DNA of 64,000 nucleotides from Flavobacteriaceae bacterium UBA3356 (GTDB lineage: Bacteria; Bacteroidota; Bacteroidia; Flavobacteriales; Flavobacteriaceae). Positions 51,693-60,424 of this stretch are shown here, one piece after another. The stretch spans positions 1-64,000 of the forward strand of contig DEQW01000003.1 of NCBI GenBank assembly GCA_002360635.1, in the 5' to 3' direction. A model generated the notes under the pieces. It was not told where the DNA came from and did no database searches. It saw only the letters and a program-made list of their open reading frames with translations. The translations under genes and the position numbers were made by a program. Numbering within the stretch: the first letter of the stretch is position 1; each line of letters opens with the position of its first letter.

Positions 51693-52841
51693 CTATAAAA
51701 AACAAGTATTACAACCATCCCGTTCGGTACCCTCTAAAATATCTAAAAGGTAGGGAGATGATTTAGATTCTTTTTTATTGCTGCGTTGTATATGCCCTAA
51801 TTTAATTTCCTTAATGCGTTGAGGTTGTATTAGTTCTTTTAGTGTTTCATTTGCCATCCAAGTAAATAATTCATCTTCATTTTCATAGGTCATTGCTTTT
51901 TCAAATAATGCAGGATGTTGTTCATACAACCAAACCCATTCTATTTTTTGTTGGAAAAAACAAAAATAACAACCAGAACGGCTTCGGGCATATTCCCCTT
52001 TTTTACCATCTACCTCAAACTCTATCTTTTCATAATACTCAGGAACGCCTACACCAGATTCGCGTAATATTCTAAAGATATCTTCGCGTACCAACACATC
52101 TTCATTGTCTAAGAGTGCATAATCTTCTTCTAGAGCAAGAGCATAATCAGTTGTTTGTAAAAAGTCAAAAACGGTTCGGTTAAATTCAGGGATGCCTAAG
52201 TCTAAGGCACTATTGACTTTACGCTTAAGTATTTTTTCAGTTTCAGCTTTAAAATTTTTATCAAATGTGATGGGTTCCTCTAGAATAGAAAATATCCTAT
52301 CTAGATTAGTTCCTTTATGATAATTTTGGAAAAAATCCAGCACTGCTTTTTGATTCTCAGGATGAAAAAATTTGGTCATAACATCGTTACTCCAAATATT
52401 CTTTCGAAAAGGAAAAATAGACTGTATGTTATTTTCCCTTGAAATATAACCTTCACGCTCTTCATCCCCTCTAATTCCAACATAAGATACGGTGGGTTCG
52501 CCATTCACAAATTTTTCAAAAGGCTTTAGTTTCATTAACGCGGTACACCAACGTGCTTGTGGGGAGGGTAAATAGCCACGAAAAGATTTATAATAAAAAT
52601 CAAAAGGGTCATCCCCTGTACTTTCTATCTCGGGATTATCCAGTTTTTTTATAGTCTTACCTAAATACGATTCTAGGTTAGAAACAAGTTGATAGGTTTC
52701 ATCTAGTTCTTTACCAGTATCACAAAAGTAATATTCAAAGTTAAAGTGTGGATAGGTATCATTTAAATATATCGCTAATGCAGCGCTATCTTTACCTCCT
52801 GATATTCCTAATATATGTCTAGGTTTATTCATCTTGGTCAA
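51693..52841 (-). CDS. SspD/DndC-like PAPS reductase-family sulfurtransferase
   Basis: 382 residues. Seen: the ATP pyrophosphatase loop SGGKDS (14-19), DTGKELDETY, RWCTALMKLKPFEKF (Cys99), GIRGDEERE, and a Cys pair CYFC (291-294) that with Cys99 could hold a 4Fe-4S cluster; another CNTC at 377-380 ends the protein. DndC and SspD proteins of this type insert sulfur into the DNA backbone. The start overlaps the ATPase stop by 17 bases (8 if Met4 is used). No cysteine desulfurase is next to it, so a chromosomal IscS would be needed. Confidence 0.88.
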   Translation of the reverse strand: MTKMNKPRHILGISGGKDSAALAIYLNDTYPHFNFEYYFCDTGKELDETYQLVSNLESYLGKTIKKLDNPEIESTGDDPFDFYYKSFRGYLPSPQARWCTALMKLKPFEKFVNGEPTVSYVGIRGDEEREGYISRENNIQSIFPFRKNIWSNDVMTKFFHPENQKAVLDFFQNYHKGTNLDRIFSILEEPITFDKNFKAETEKILKRKVNSALDLGIPEFNRTVFDFLQTTDYALALEEDYALLDNEDVLVREDIFRILRESGVGVPEYYEKIEFEVDGKKGEYARSRSGCYFCFFQQKIEWVWLYEQHPALFEKAMTYENEDELFTWMANETLKELIQPQRIKEIKLGHIQRSNKKESKSSPYLLDILEGTERDGCNTCFL

Positions 52842-55800
52842 GTTCTTTTTGTAGCATTGATAACAATATAGGCAATTTTAGATTTTTATGCTTGTTTAAA
52901 GTCTGTAAAAGTTCATTAGAAACACTATTGATTTCTTCGGTTTGTTTATTGGATATTCTAATGGTTTTGTTTTTACTACCTTCAGTGAGAGTTGTTAATT
53001 CCAGTTTCATAATTTCTTCATCGTCTTGAACGGAAACGGTGTTCAAGTCAACCAAATTATCCAATTCATGTACAAGGGATAATAGCTTATCTTTTAATAC
53101 AGCTTCATCTGTATCTTTAATGGCATCTAACCGTTTTCCTAATATTGCTTGGGCAATTGACATTAGGTAGCTATTTCTATCAGGCAAATCTGAATTAACA
53201 CGTAATAGAAATACTTTATGCCGTGTCAATGCCTGATGCTCTTTTATAGAAGAAAAGCGATCATGTAATTTTGTTTTATAAGATTCAAATGGAATTGTTT
53301 GCCCAATAACTTCATCACAAATAAATAGTTCAAATCGATTTAATAATTCATCAAAAGACTGTTTTATTTCTTCAATTTTATGTTGAAAATCAATGATATA
53401 ATCTTCAAACAATTTAGTGTCAGTAGCTAGTTCAGATAGAGAGTAACCCAAAGCTTGTGGGAAGTCTTCAAAAAAGGTTTTTTCCGGATCTTTAGCTTTG
53501 CTGATGGCTTCACGAAGTTGAACGGCTTCTTTAGAAACGGTTTTAGTTTTCTTATTATATTCAGGTAAATCCCTGTAGAATATCAATAGTGGACGTATAC
53601 TTTCAATGAAAGAATCAGAGTCAAAATTAGTAGTGTTTTCTTGTTGAAGAAAATCTCGGTATTTGTTAAATAAGCTTAAACGAAGATCATTGAGCTCGAA
53701 ACTCTTTATATAAAACTCTTTGGGAGTTCGAGTCATAAAGTAGAGAACAGTTTCATCAAGATACGGAACAAATCCATTATCATTATATAAAGCAAAATCA
53801 CCTCGCTTTAAATATAAAAAAGTAGGTGCCCAAAAGTCAATAACCCCTTGTTTTAACTTTATAGGAGCTGTTTCTAGCATTTCGATAAAGTCAAGTAAGC
53901 TTTTTCTAGAACTTTTAGCTTCGTTCAAAAATTGGATACTAAGTTCCCAAAGGGGTAAAAAATCACTTTGTGTTGGTTTGGCTAAAGTGTATTTGTCACC
54001 TTGTCTTTTATGTATACCTGTTTTTTTAAGTAGTGTATGATAAATTGTTTTTTCTGCCGGCCATTTATCTTCCGGAAAGCCAAGGTCTTTTTTATCTGCA
54101 TTAGAAGTGAGTGCTTTCCAAAAATTCTTTCTCGCCGATGAAATCGAACCCGAAGTTTTATGCCTATTAAAAAGTTCATTTTGTAAAATCGGAGTATCAG
54201 GATAAATAGTATCGCAAATAGCAGATAAAGCTTGATTAAATGCTTTCTTCGTTTCTAATTTTATTTGTTTACCGTTGCTAAACCATAATACACGATTAGT
54301 ATATAAGCTATCCATTACATAATGGTTAAGGAGAACCTCATTACTTTTGATGATAGATTTAAGCTCTCTAATAGCAACACGGTCATTTTGATCTTGCATA
54401 TCTTTTAGAACCTCTTTGGTCTTTTCAATTTCAAGTAGAGTTTCAAAAATTCCTGAAGTATTTGTAAAGTATCCAAAGAGTGTAGATGCCCTTTTTGAAA
54501 TTGATAAAAGATTTTCAATATCACTCCCATCCTCGTTGAAAATTAAATTGACAAAACCATCTATTTGTCCAATGGGCTTTCTTTGCTCAGGCTTATTAGA
54601 GATAATAAATTCAAAAAGGCGAGGCGTACCTTTTCTGTAAGTTATTGATTTTGCTATTAGAATAGGGAAATCAAAATGAGTGGTTAATTTTTTCAGTATA
54701 TCTATACCACCAACCCTATGCTCCGCATTAGAAATTGCTTGTTCAATATCAAGATCAGTACCTTCAAAAAGTTTGTAAGATGAGTCAAATTTACTGTATC
54801 TGATTATCTTATGTTTTTCAAGCGTATTTATAGTTTTTTCAATCTCTTTTTCAGAATATTTTTCTTCAAAATATGTAGTAAATAAATCTAAACTTATAAT
54901 AGAGCCTTTTTTACTAAAAATACTAAGTAAACCAATTGACTTAAGTATTTTTTGAGATAACTCGTGGTTGATAGCTTCAATTATTTCTTCTTTTTCAATG
55001 GAAGCTCTAATACCTGCCCAATTGGAGTAATCTGGATTATTTTTGTTGACTAAAAAAGTATAAAACTCTTGAAACAAATAGTTGTAGACCTCGGGTAACT
55101 CAATCCTCTTATTGTTTGATTTATAATCGCTAAAATAAAATGAATTTAAGAATGTAAATAGTGAGCGTTCATTCTGTCCATATCTTTGCAAGGCTGTAGC
55201 TAATGTATAAGCACTTATAATACTTAAAGGATATAGTTTGGGTCTTATTTGTTCAGCGTAATCTTTATGAATATTATATAGATTATGCCTAGCTATTAAA
55301 TCATAATAATTTTTAGAAGTAGAAGTAGCTTCTGATTCAATTTTTTGGGAAGCAAGTAACAATAATTGCTCAACTGGTTCATTAAATGTAAGGTCAATAA
55401 ACCTTCCCTTTACTTTTGTCCATTCTCGAAAAAGAACTTTAGACAGATTGTGGGCATAAGATTCTAAACTTTGATGTATGGAGGTTATTAATAATATATT
55501 CCTATCAGGCTTATTTACAAATTCAGCTAATTTTTGAAGAAAATATATTTCGCGTTCAGGTTGATTTTTTGCTGCATATTCAAGAAATTTCCCAAATTCA
55601 TCAATAGCTAAAATTAATAAACCTCCTTTTTTTGATACCGCTTCATACTCTTGAAATATAGCGTCAAATAATTTTTGATTGGCAGTGTGATCGTCTTTTA
55701 CTCCAAACTCTTCATTAAGCACCTCAGAGAACGACTTGTATTCACCTATTATTTTAATGAATTTTGTCTTACCATTAAAAGGTGTTTTAAAAAATTCGTG

Positions 55801-56004
55801 CTTATTAAGTAGCGATTTTTCTAAGGCAAGTAAAAAAGAAGACTTTCCCGTACCAAATGAGCCAATGATATTAAAAGCATGATTTCCTAATTCCAGATTA
55901 TTGAATACTTTTTTACAAGCATCATCTGCATTTGGAGTAACTATATAATTCATGGTGACATTGCTATCCCTAATAATATTTGTAGATGGAGAAGAATTAT
56001 GCAT
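52825..56004 (-). CDS. large P-loop ATPase (SspC/BrxC-like)
   Basis: 1059 residues. Seen: Walker A GSFGTGKSS (48-56) and Walker B LLILAIDEFGKF (129-140, Asp135-Glu136), in a AAA-like domain of about 300 residues. The rest is mostly helical with no recognisable domain. It sits between DUF4007 (8-base overlap) and the PAPS reductase (overlap), the order of SspB-SspC-SspD. BREX type 4 also couples a large ATPase to a PAPS reductase, but PglZ and BrxL are absent here. ATP hydrolysis could power the modification step. Confidence 0.8.
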   Translation of the reverse strand: MHNSSPSTNIIRDSNVTMNYIVTPNADDACKKVFNNLELGNHAFNIIGSFGTGKSSFLLALEKSLLNKHEFFKTPFNGKTKFIKIIGEYKSFSEVLNEEFGVKDDHTANQKLFDAIFQEYEAVSKKGGLLILAIDEFGKFLEYAAKNQPEREIYFLQKLAEFVNKPDRNILLITSIHQSLESYAHNLSKVLFREWTKVKGRFIDLTFNEPVEQLLLLASQKIESEATSTSKNYYDLIARHNLYNIHKDYAEQIRPKLYPLSIISAYTLATALQRYGQNERSLFTFLNSFYFSDYKSNNKRIELPEVYNYLFQEFYTFLVNKNNPDYSNWAGIRASIEKEEIIEAINHELSQKILKSIGLLSIFSKKGSIISLDLFTTYFEEKYSEKEIEKTINTLEKHKIIRYSKFDSSYKLFEGTDLDIEQAISNAEHRVGGIDILKKLTTHFDFPILIAKSITYRKGTPRLFEFIISNKPEQRKPIGQIDGFVNLIFNEDGSDIENLLSISKRASTLFGYFTNTSGIFETLLEIEKTKEVLKDMQDQNDRVAIRELKSIIKSNEVLLNHYVMDSLYTNRVLWFSNGKQIKLETKKAFNQALSAICDTIYPDTPILQNELFNRHKTSGSISSARKNFWKALTSNADKKDLGFPEDKWPAEKTIYHTLLKKTGIHKRQGDKYTLAKPTQSDFLPLWELSIQFLNEAKSSRKSLLDFIEMLETAPIKLKQGVIDFWAPTFLYLKRGDFALYNDNGFVPYLDETVLYFMTRTPKEFYIKSFELNDLRLSLFNKYRDFLQQENTTNFDSDSFIESIRPLLIFYRDLPEYNKKTKTVSKEAVQLREAISKAKDPEKTFFEDFPQALGYSLSELATDTKLFEDYIIDFQHKIEEIKQSFDELLNRFELFICDEVIGQTIPFESYKTKLHDRFSSIKEHQALTRHKVFLLRVNSDLPDRNSYLMSIAQAILGKRLDAIKDTDEAVLKDKLLSLVHELDNLVDLNTVSVQDDEEIMKLELTTLTEGSKNKTIRISNKQTEEINSVSNELLQTLNKHKNLKLPILLSMLQKELDQDE

Positions 56005-56833
56005 TGTAATAGTTCTGTAAAACTGTTATTGGATTAGGTTTTTTCTTAAATTGTAATTCCTTAACTCCCGCTTCACTACTATAGGTTATAAAAGAATTAT
56101 TTGCAGCTATTTCCTGTAATTTATTTTCTAAAATATCTTGGTCAAAGCAAAAAATATTTCCTATTCCAGCATCATCTTGATATAAACTTTTAAAGCTAAT
56201 AGAATCACCGTAATTTGTGTTTGTTAGCAGACAATATAAAAGAATTTCTTGTGGTACTTCTTGTTGATAATTATTCTCGATACGGTATAGTTGGATGTCA
56301 TTTTGAGTTTTACCAATTTTCTTGACTAAATTTAATTCAGTCAATAATCCAGTATATCCATCTTCAATATTTTTATCTTTAAAATTACCGTACATTCTCA
56401 AAAAAACAGAAAAATCTTTTTCTAATATTTTTGTATTTTGGGTATTGTCTATACTTTGGACATATTTTACAAAATTTTCTCGGGTAAACTCTGGTTTTAC
56501 CTTTCTAAACTCTCTAAAAAGAATTTGATAAATTGTAGAGTAATTTGTTGCACATAATTCATAATGGAGCAACCACAAAGTACCTTCATTTTCAAAATAA
56601 GGATCCCACCCGTCTTTATTCAAAATTTTATGAAAAACTGAAGATATTTGGTACTCATCATTTAAAATACCAAATGCTTTCATCCAAAATCGGATTGAAT
56701 TGACCATATTCCTTCCAACTCCCAAATCTACTCCAGAATCATCTTTGAATTTATGACCTGTAGAAACATAATCAAAGCCTTTTTTTAACCAAAAAAGCCT
56801 ACAATGAAAGGTGTCGTGTCCTGAAAATGTCAT
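55997..56833 (-). CDS. DUF4007 protein (SspB-like)
   Basis: 278 residues. Starts MTFSGHDTFHCRLFWLKKG, then GVDLGVGRNMVNSIRFWMKAFGI, and FENEGTLWLLHYELCAT: these are the hallmarks of DUF4007 as I recall it. In Ssp systems the first gene of the sspBCD operon is such a protein, described as acting on DNA during phosphorothioation; my memory of that link is good but not certain. It is the first gene of the five-gene operon, with a TAAATTTG box (56848-56855) 15 bases upstream. Confidence 0.8.
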   Translation of the reverse strand: MTFSGHDTFHCRLFWLKKGFDYVSTGHKFKDDSGVDLGVGRNMVNSIRFWMKAFGILNDEYQISSVFHKILNKDGWDPYFENEGTLWLLHYELCATNYSTIYQILFREFRKVKPEFTRENFVKYVQSIDNTQNTKILEKDFSVFLRMYGNFKDKNIEDGYTGLLTELNLVKKIGKTQNDIQLYRIENNYQQEVPQEILLYCLLTNTNYGDSISFKSLYQDDAGIGNIFCFDQDILENKLQEIAANNSFITYSSEAGVKELQFKKKPNPITVLQNYYNA

Positions 56834-56847
56834 TAATTTATTTTTTT

Positions 56848-56855
56848 CAAATTTA
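56848..56855 (-). promoter_or_regulatory. candidate -7 box of the Ssp-like operon (TAAATTTG)
   Basis: Minus-strand TAAATTTG matches TAnnTTTG and lies 15 bases before the DUF4007 ATG. The region upstream is highly AT-rich. It fits a single promoter for DUF4007 - ATPase - PAPS reductase - DUF262 - SIR2, since all junctions overlap or abut. Confidence 0.5.
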
Positions 56856-56995
56856 TCATATTTATAGCCATTAAAAGAGCTTTTTTTATAAGTTAATAAA
56901 CAAATAAGTTAACAGCCTATAATATAGCCTCTATATGATTTTGAAATAATAAAAGGGGAGTAATTTATTTACTAATATAAATAAATTCTTCTTTA

Positions 56996-57748
56996 TTAGT
57001 TGTCTTTTATATTTATAATTTCAAGCCCCACTGCCTTTTGACCACGTAGTACCACAAACTGCCCACCCACAGCCTGATAAAATTTCACCCCAATTAAAGC
57101 TATAGCAGTTCCAAGTAAAGAAGGGGCAGGGGCTTGTAAGCTAAAAGCAGCATCTGCAAAAGAGGCGTCAATATAGAGAGGAGCACTCTGGGTAAGCTCA
57201 TAAGTGTTGGTTTCAAAATCAAAAAGCAGCACTCCTAAGGTAAGTGCCATATGTGTGGCTCCGTTCGGGTAAGAGAGTTGAGAGGTATTAAAATTGCTAA
57301 CCGTAAACGTGCGGCTGCTCGCATCATAATGGGTTGTCCCCGGTAAATAAGAAGCCACATGACAAGAAGGAGTAAATTCAAAATCTTGTAACAAACGTCG
57401 CCCACGCATCGTTTGCAAGCCCCCATGCACAGTGCGTTGTCCCCGAGCACCCCCAGAATCTAGTTTTTTAATAGCCATAAACAAAGCCATCATACGACCG
57501 TGAAGGGTACGATCCTTGTAAATACATAAAAAGGGACGCAAGGCCCTATTAAAATACTTTTTGGTGTGCGAACATTGACCAAACTCACTATAGTTTTCCC
57601 GTACCCGCGCCATACTCGGTTTGTTTTTAACATCATGACTGTTAAAACCACCACCGGCTCTGCGAGCATGATGTCCGCCGTGCGACTCAAAAAAGTTAAG
57701 ATCTCCAATAGTACCTGATAATTTGATAATTCCCGTTTGTCGTGCCAT
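56996..57748 (-). CDS. conserved flavobacterial hypothetical protein
   Basis: 250 residues from the ATG at 57748 (MARQTGIIKLSGTIGDLNFF). The N-terminal 80 residues are Gly/His/Arg-rich (HGGHHARRAGGGFNSHD) and conserved-looking, with NKPSMARVRENYSEFGQC; the remainder is strand-rich and hydrophobic-alternating, ending GLEIINIKDN. There is no signal peptide or known motif. Similar proteins occur in Flavobacteriaceae without a role, in part near mobile regions. It stands alone at the border of the repeat desert. Confidence 0.6.
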   Translation of the reverse strand: MARQTGIIKLSGTIGDLNFFESHGGHHARRAGGGFNSHDVKNKPSMARVRENYSEFGQCSHTKKYFNRALRPFLCIYKDRTLHGRMMALFMAIKKLDSGGARGQRTVHGGLQTMRGRRLLQDFEFTPSCHVASYLPGTTHYDASSRTFTVSNFNTSQLSYPNGATHMALTLGVLLFDFETNTYELTQSAPLYIDASFADAAFSLQAPAPSLLGTAIALIGVKFYQAVGGQFVVLRGQKAVGLEIINIKDN

Positions 57749-57945
57749 AATAAACTGATTTTTAGAAGCTAATATAAACCAATAGTAAATACCATGCAAA
57801 TATATATAGTATATGTATAACGTATATCTAACGTATGTATAGCGTATTTATAGTGTATAATAAAAATAAACACTCCAAATCACTGCCTACTTAAAACTGC
57901 CAACTATCTACTGAATACTGCCACTGCTCACTGCCCACTCAACTA

Positions 57946-57990
57946 GTCAGATCGAGTGCGCCCGAGCCACGAGAGTGTGTATCGAGACCC
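57946..57990. repeat. modular repeat, GTCAG...ATCGAGACCC
   Basis: Flanks GTCAGATCGAGTG and TGTATCGAGACCC enclose the variable part CGCCCGAGCCACGAGAG. It is the same family as 35941-36083, 58178-58221 and 59199-59255. Confidence 0.8.
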
Positions 57991-58080
57991 AATAACCCCC
58001 AACTACTAATCACGTAACTCCCCCTTTGAGGGGGGCTACGGGGGGCATTTCATAACCAACTGACAAAAATATCCCTAAGG

Positions 58081-58166
58081 TCCCCTCAAGGGGACAATGT
58101 TTACATCCTCATTCTTGTATCTTGGCTCTTGCGTCTTAATTCTTGATTCCAAAGTACTGCCCACTA
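58081..58166. repeat. long direct repeat, copy A
   Basis: TCCCCTCAAGGGGACAATG, then a TTACATCC-CTTG-type segment and ACTGCCCACT. Copy B at 58831-58917 shares the same order with scattered changes. Confidence 0.75.
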
Positions 58167-58177
58167 AACACGAAAAT

Positions 58178-58221
58178 CAGATCGAGTGCGCCCGAGGCAC
58201 GAGGGCGTATATCGAGACCCA
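58178..58221. repeat. modular repeat with CGCCC/GGGCG hairpin
   Basis: TCAGATCGAGTG, a hairpin CGCCC-GAGGCACGA-GGGCG, then TATATCGAGACCC. It is closest to the copy at 57946. Confidence 0.8.
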
Positions 58222-58588
58222 ACTGCAAACTGCATCTCAAAACTGATCACTGAACCTGTCATTCCGAAGAAGGCACGACTGAGGAATCTTTTTAAGATGA
58301 TTAGATACTTCGCGTTGCTCACTACGACAATTTTCAATATGCAGTGTATTATAATTCTATTTTCTTTATTCTGTTTTCTACATTTTCACCAACTCATAAC
58401 GGAACACTGCCCACCGGCCTACCGAAACTATTTCGTAAAATTTGAAAGGAGGTGCCGTCAGATTTTAGGCTATTTGAGCAGATGGTATGTTGAATATATA
58501 AATAAGTAAAAAGCGAGTTCCTAAAATCTAGGCACTGACTGATAAATTTAGAAACGGTTTCGTAAGACTAGACTTTTTTGTTTCCTTT

Positions 58589-58608
58589 CCCTGAGCGCAG
58601 TCGAAGGG
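58589..58608. repeat. CCCTGAGCGCAGTCGAAGGG repeat
   Basis: Second copy of the short repeat at 25047-25066, with CCCT/AGGG closing pairs in place of CACT/AGTG. Confidence 0.7.
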
Positions 58609-58830
58609 TTGGGCAATGCAAAAAAGAAAGGGTAACTTAATCATATTAACTCCCCCCTTGAGGGGGACTACGGGGGGTGTAAAAAGTAATTGTAAAAAAC
58701 AAAGACCCCCCAAATAACCCCCATGGCCTCAGTACAAAGCATAGCCAGTCCAAAGCAAGGTGGAAGGAAAGCAGGGGCTATAGGAGGAGTAATGAATTAA
58801 TTTAACTAAAAAAAACAAACACCCCTAAAG

Positions 58831-58917
58831 TCCCCTCAAGGCGACAATGCTTACATCCTGACTCCTGCATCCTGGCTCTTGTCTCTTGATTCAAAACTAC
58901 TGCCCACTGCGCACTAC
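58831..58917. repeat. long direct repeat, copy B
   Basis: Partner of 58081-58166, about 750 bases away; together with the nearby GC-rich stretches it suggests duplication of a larger repeat-bearing unit. Confidence 0.75.
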
Positions 58918-59198
58918 AAACTACCAACTGTCAACTGCCAACTGTCAACTGAGAACTACCAAACATACAACGAAGCCCCCCCTTTAATAAAAAAACACAA
59001 TTTGTGTATTTTCAGTATAATTCAGAAATAAAAAGCGAATAAAAGCTTAAAATAAAGGATTAACATAATTTTTCTAAACTAATAGAATATAACTTTAACC
59101 AATAAACAACTTGTGTATTAAATCATTTATTTCAATTTTAACTCCCAACTCCCAACTCCCAACTCCCAACTCCTCACCGCTCACTGAATCCTAAACCC

Positions 59199-59255
59199 GT
59201 CAGGTCGAGTGAACTTGAAGATGCACCAGCAAGCTTCAAATTTGTACCGAAACCC
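59199..59255. repeat. modular repeat with TTGAAG/CTTCAA hairpin
   Basis: Starts GTCAGGTCGAGTG and ends TTTGTACCGAAACCC. The internal stem is TTGAAG...CTTCAA instead of CGCCC/GGGCG or TCCCGATT/AATCGGGA, showing a new insert in the same frame. Confidence 0.75.
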
Positions 59256-59501
59256 GCAACCGAAAACCTTACTAGTCCTGTAGGAAAATACGGTAGTTTT
59301 TAGCAACGTAGTAGTTTTTGAATCAGGAGGTTATGGGGTGTGCAAGGATTTGTTTTGTTTATTGCAATAACATCGACTAAAAGCATATTTAACTGTTAAA
59401 ATGATAATTTTAACGACTAATCTTTGTGATAATGTTAATTATTACATAATTTTATCTCAGGTTAACCTAACAAACTTATTCATTAATACAAACCATTAAC
59501 T

Positions 59502-60371
59502 ATGAGAAAATTTAAAATGGGACTTGTGGGCATGTTTGCCCTAAGTCTGGTATTCGTATCCTGTTCAAAGGATGAAAACGAAGCGCCAACCAACGATCAA
59601 GCAGATTTAATAGCCGAAATTTCCCAAAAGAAAATCCCCAAAGAGGTTAGAGAAGCTGTTAAAAAGCTGAATTTAAACAGTGATTATATTAAGTACGATA
59701 CGTTTCATTTCCCCGATGGAAAGACAGAAGAGCGTCTTTATATCGAAAAAGATATCATTTTAACGGAAGAACAGTTATTTGATATGGCAGAAGCCGCTGA
59801 AGAAAGCGATGGTCGTCAGTATAGTACCGATAACTTGGTGAGCCAAGGGCGTACTATTTCTATTATCGGCTTTACTGGTGGTAGTCAGGCGCTCTCCAGT
59901 AAAGAGCGTACTGCTTTACAGTGGGCGGTAAATAATTATAACCGCTTAAGTGGTGTTTCCATTAGCTTTGACTTGACATTTGGTACTAATTACCAAAGTA
60001 AAGATATGGTGGTGTATAATAATACAGTCAACAACCCTAGCGGTGCCGGAGGAAGTGCTGGTTTCCCTAGCAATGGATATCCCTATAAATTTGTACAGAT
60101 ATACGGACTCTCCGGTTACAGTACAAATGTAAACGAACATGTAATTACCCACGAAATAGGTCATTCTGTTGGTTTTCGCCACACAGATTGGTTCAGTCGT
60201 CAAAGTTGTGGTCAAAACTCAAATGAAGGAGGCGGTGGTGTAGGCGCCAATCATATTGAAGGTACACCCACAGGTTATGATGCCACATCTATTATGTTAG
60301 CTTGCTTTAGTGCAAGTGCAGATGGAGAATTTAATAGTAACGATATAATTGCCTTGCAAGAGCTATACTAG
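59502..60371 (+). CDS. secreted HEIGH-type zinc metalloprotease lipoprotein
   Basis: 289 residues. Lipoprotein signal ending at Cys21 (LVFVSC), an Asp/Glu-rich pro-region, then a catalytic domain with HEIGHSVGFRH (His217, Glu218, His221, His227), the metzincin HExxHxxGxxH motif. This is the M57/dual-action HEIGH group found in Bacteroidota. A Met-turn-like IMLACFSAS follows near 265. Exported and lipid-anchored, or released after processing; it would cut proteins outside the cell. Substrate unknown. Confidence 0.88.
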   Translation: MRKFKMGLVGMFALSLVFVSCSKDENEAPTNDQADLIAEISQKKIPKEVREAVKKLNLNSDYIKYDTFHFPDGKTEERLYIEKDIILTEEQLFDMAEAAEESDGRQYSTDNLVSQGRTISIIGFTGGSQALSSKERTALQWAVNNYNRLSGVSISFDLTFGTNYQSKDMVVYNNTVNNPSGAGGSAGFPSNGYPYKFVQIYGLSGYSTNVNEHVITHEIGHSVGFRHTDWFSRQSCGQNSNEGGGGVGANHIEGTPTGYDATSIMLACFSASADGEFNSNDIIALQELY

Positions 60372-60394
60372 CTAGCTTATTTGACTTAGTCTTT

Positions 60395-60424
60395 AATAGC
60401 CTGCCGTTACGGTAGGCTATTATT
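60395..60424. terminator. bidirectional intrinsic terminator
   Basis: AATAGCCTGCCG-TTA-CGGTAGGCTATT with T-rich flank on the plus strand. It serves the metalloprotease and the convergent DUF808 gene, whose stop codon (60420-60422) lies inside it. Confidence 0.8.

Larger units (their letters stand above)
57749..59501. other. 1.75 kb gene desert of repeats
   Basis: No convincing gene. It holds two AACTCCCCC...GGGGGG stretches (58016-58051, 58648-58680), two diverged copies of an 85-base segment starting TCCCCTCAAGG (58081-58166, 58831-58917), AACTGCC/CAACTGTC and TCCCAAC simple repeats (58913-58975, 59140-59175), three modular repeats (57946, 58178, 59199), a CTGTCATTCCGAA unit (58256) and a CCCTGAGCGCAG unit (58589). 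Two open frames over this region are made of repeats. Confidence 0.8.

Noticed and set aside
52825..56004. BREX type 4 ATPase (BrxC/PglY) assignment
   Set aside because: PglZ and BrxL are absent and DUF4007 is present, so SspBCD is a better match; not excluded for the ATPase domain itself.
58186..58509. 107-residue plus-strand frame in the repeat desert
   Set aside because: It starts inside a modular repeat and continues through a CTGTCATTCCGAA repeat; no protein signature.
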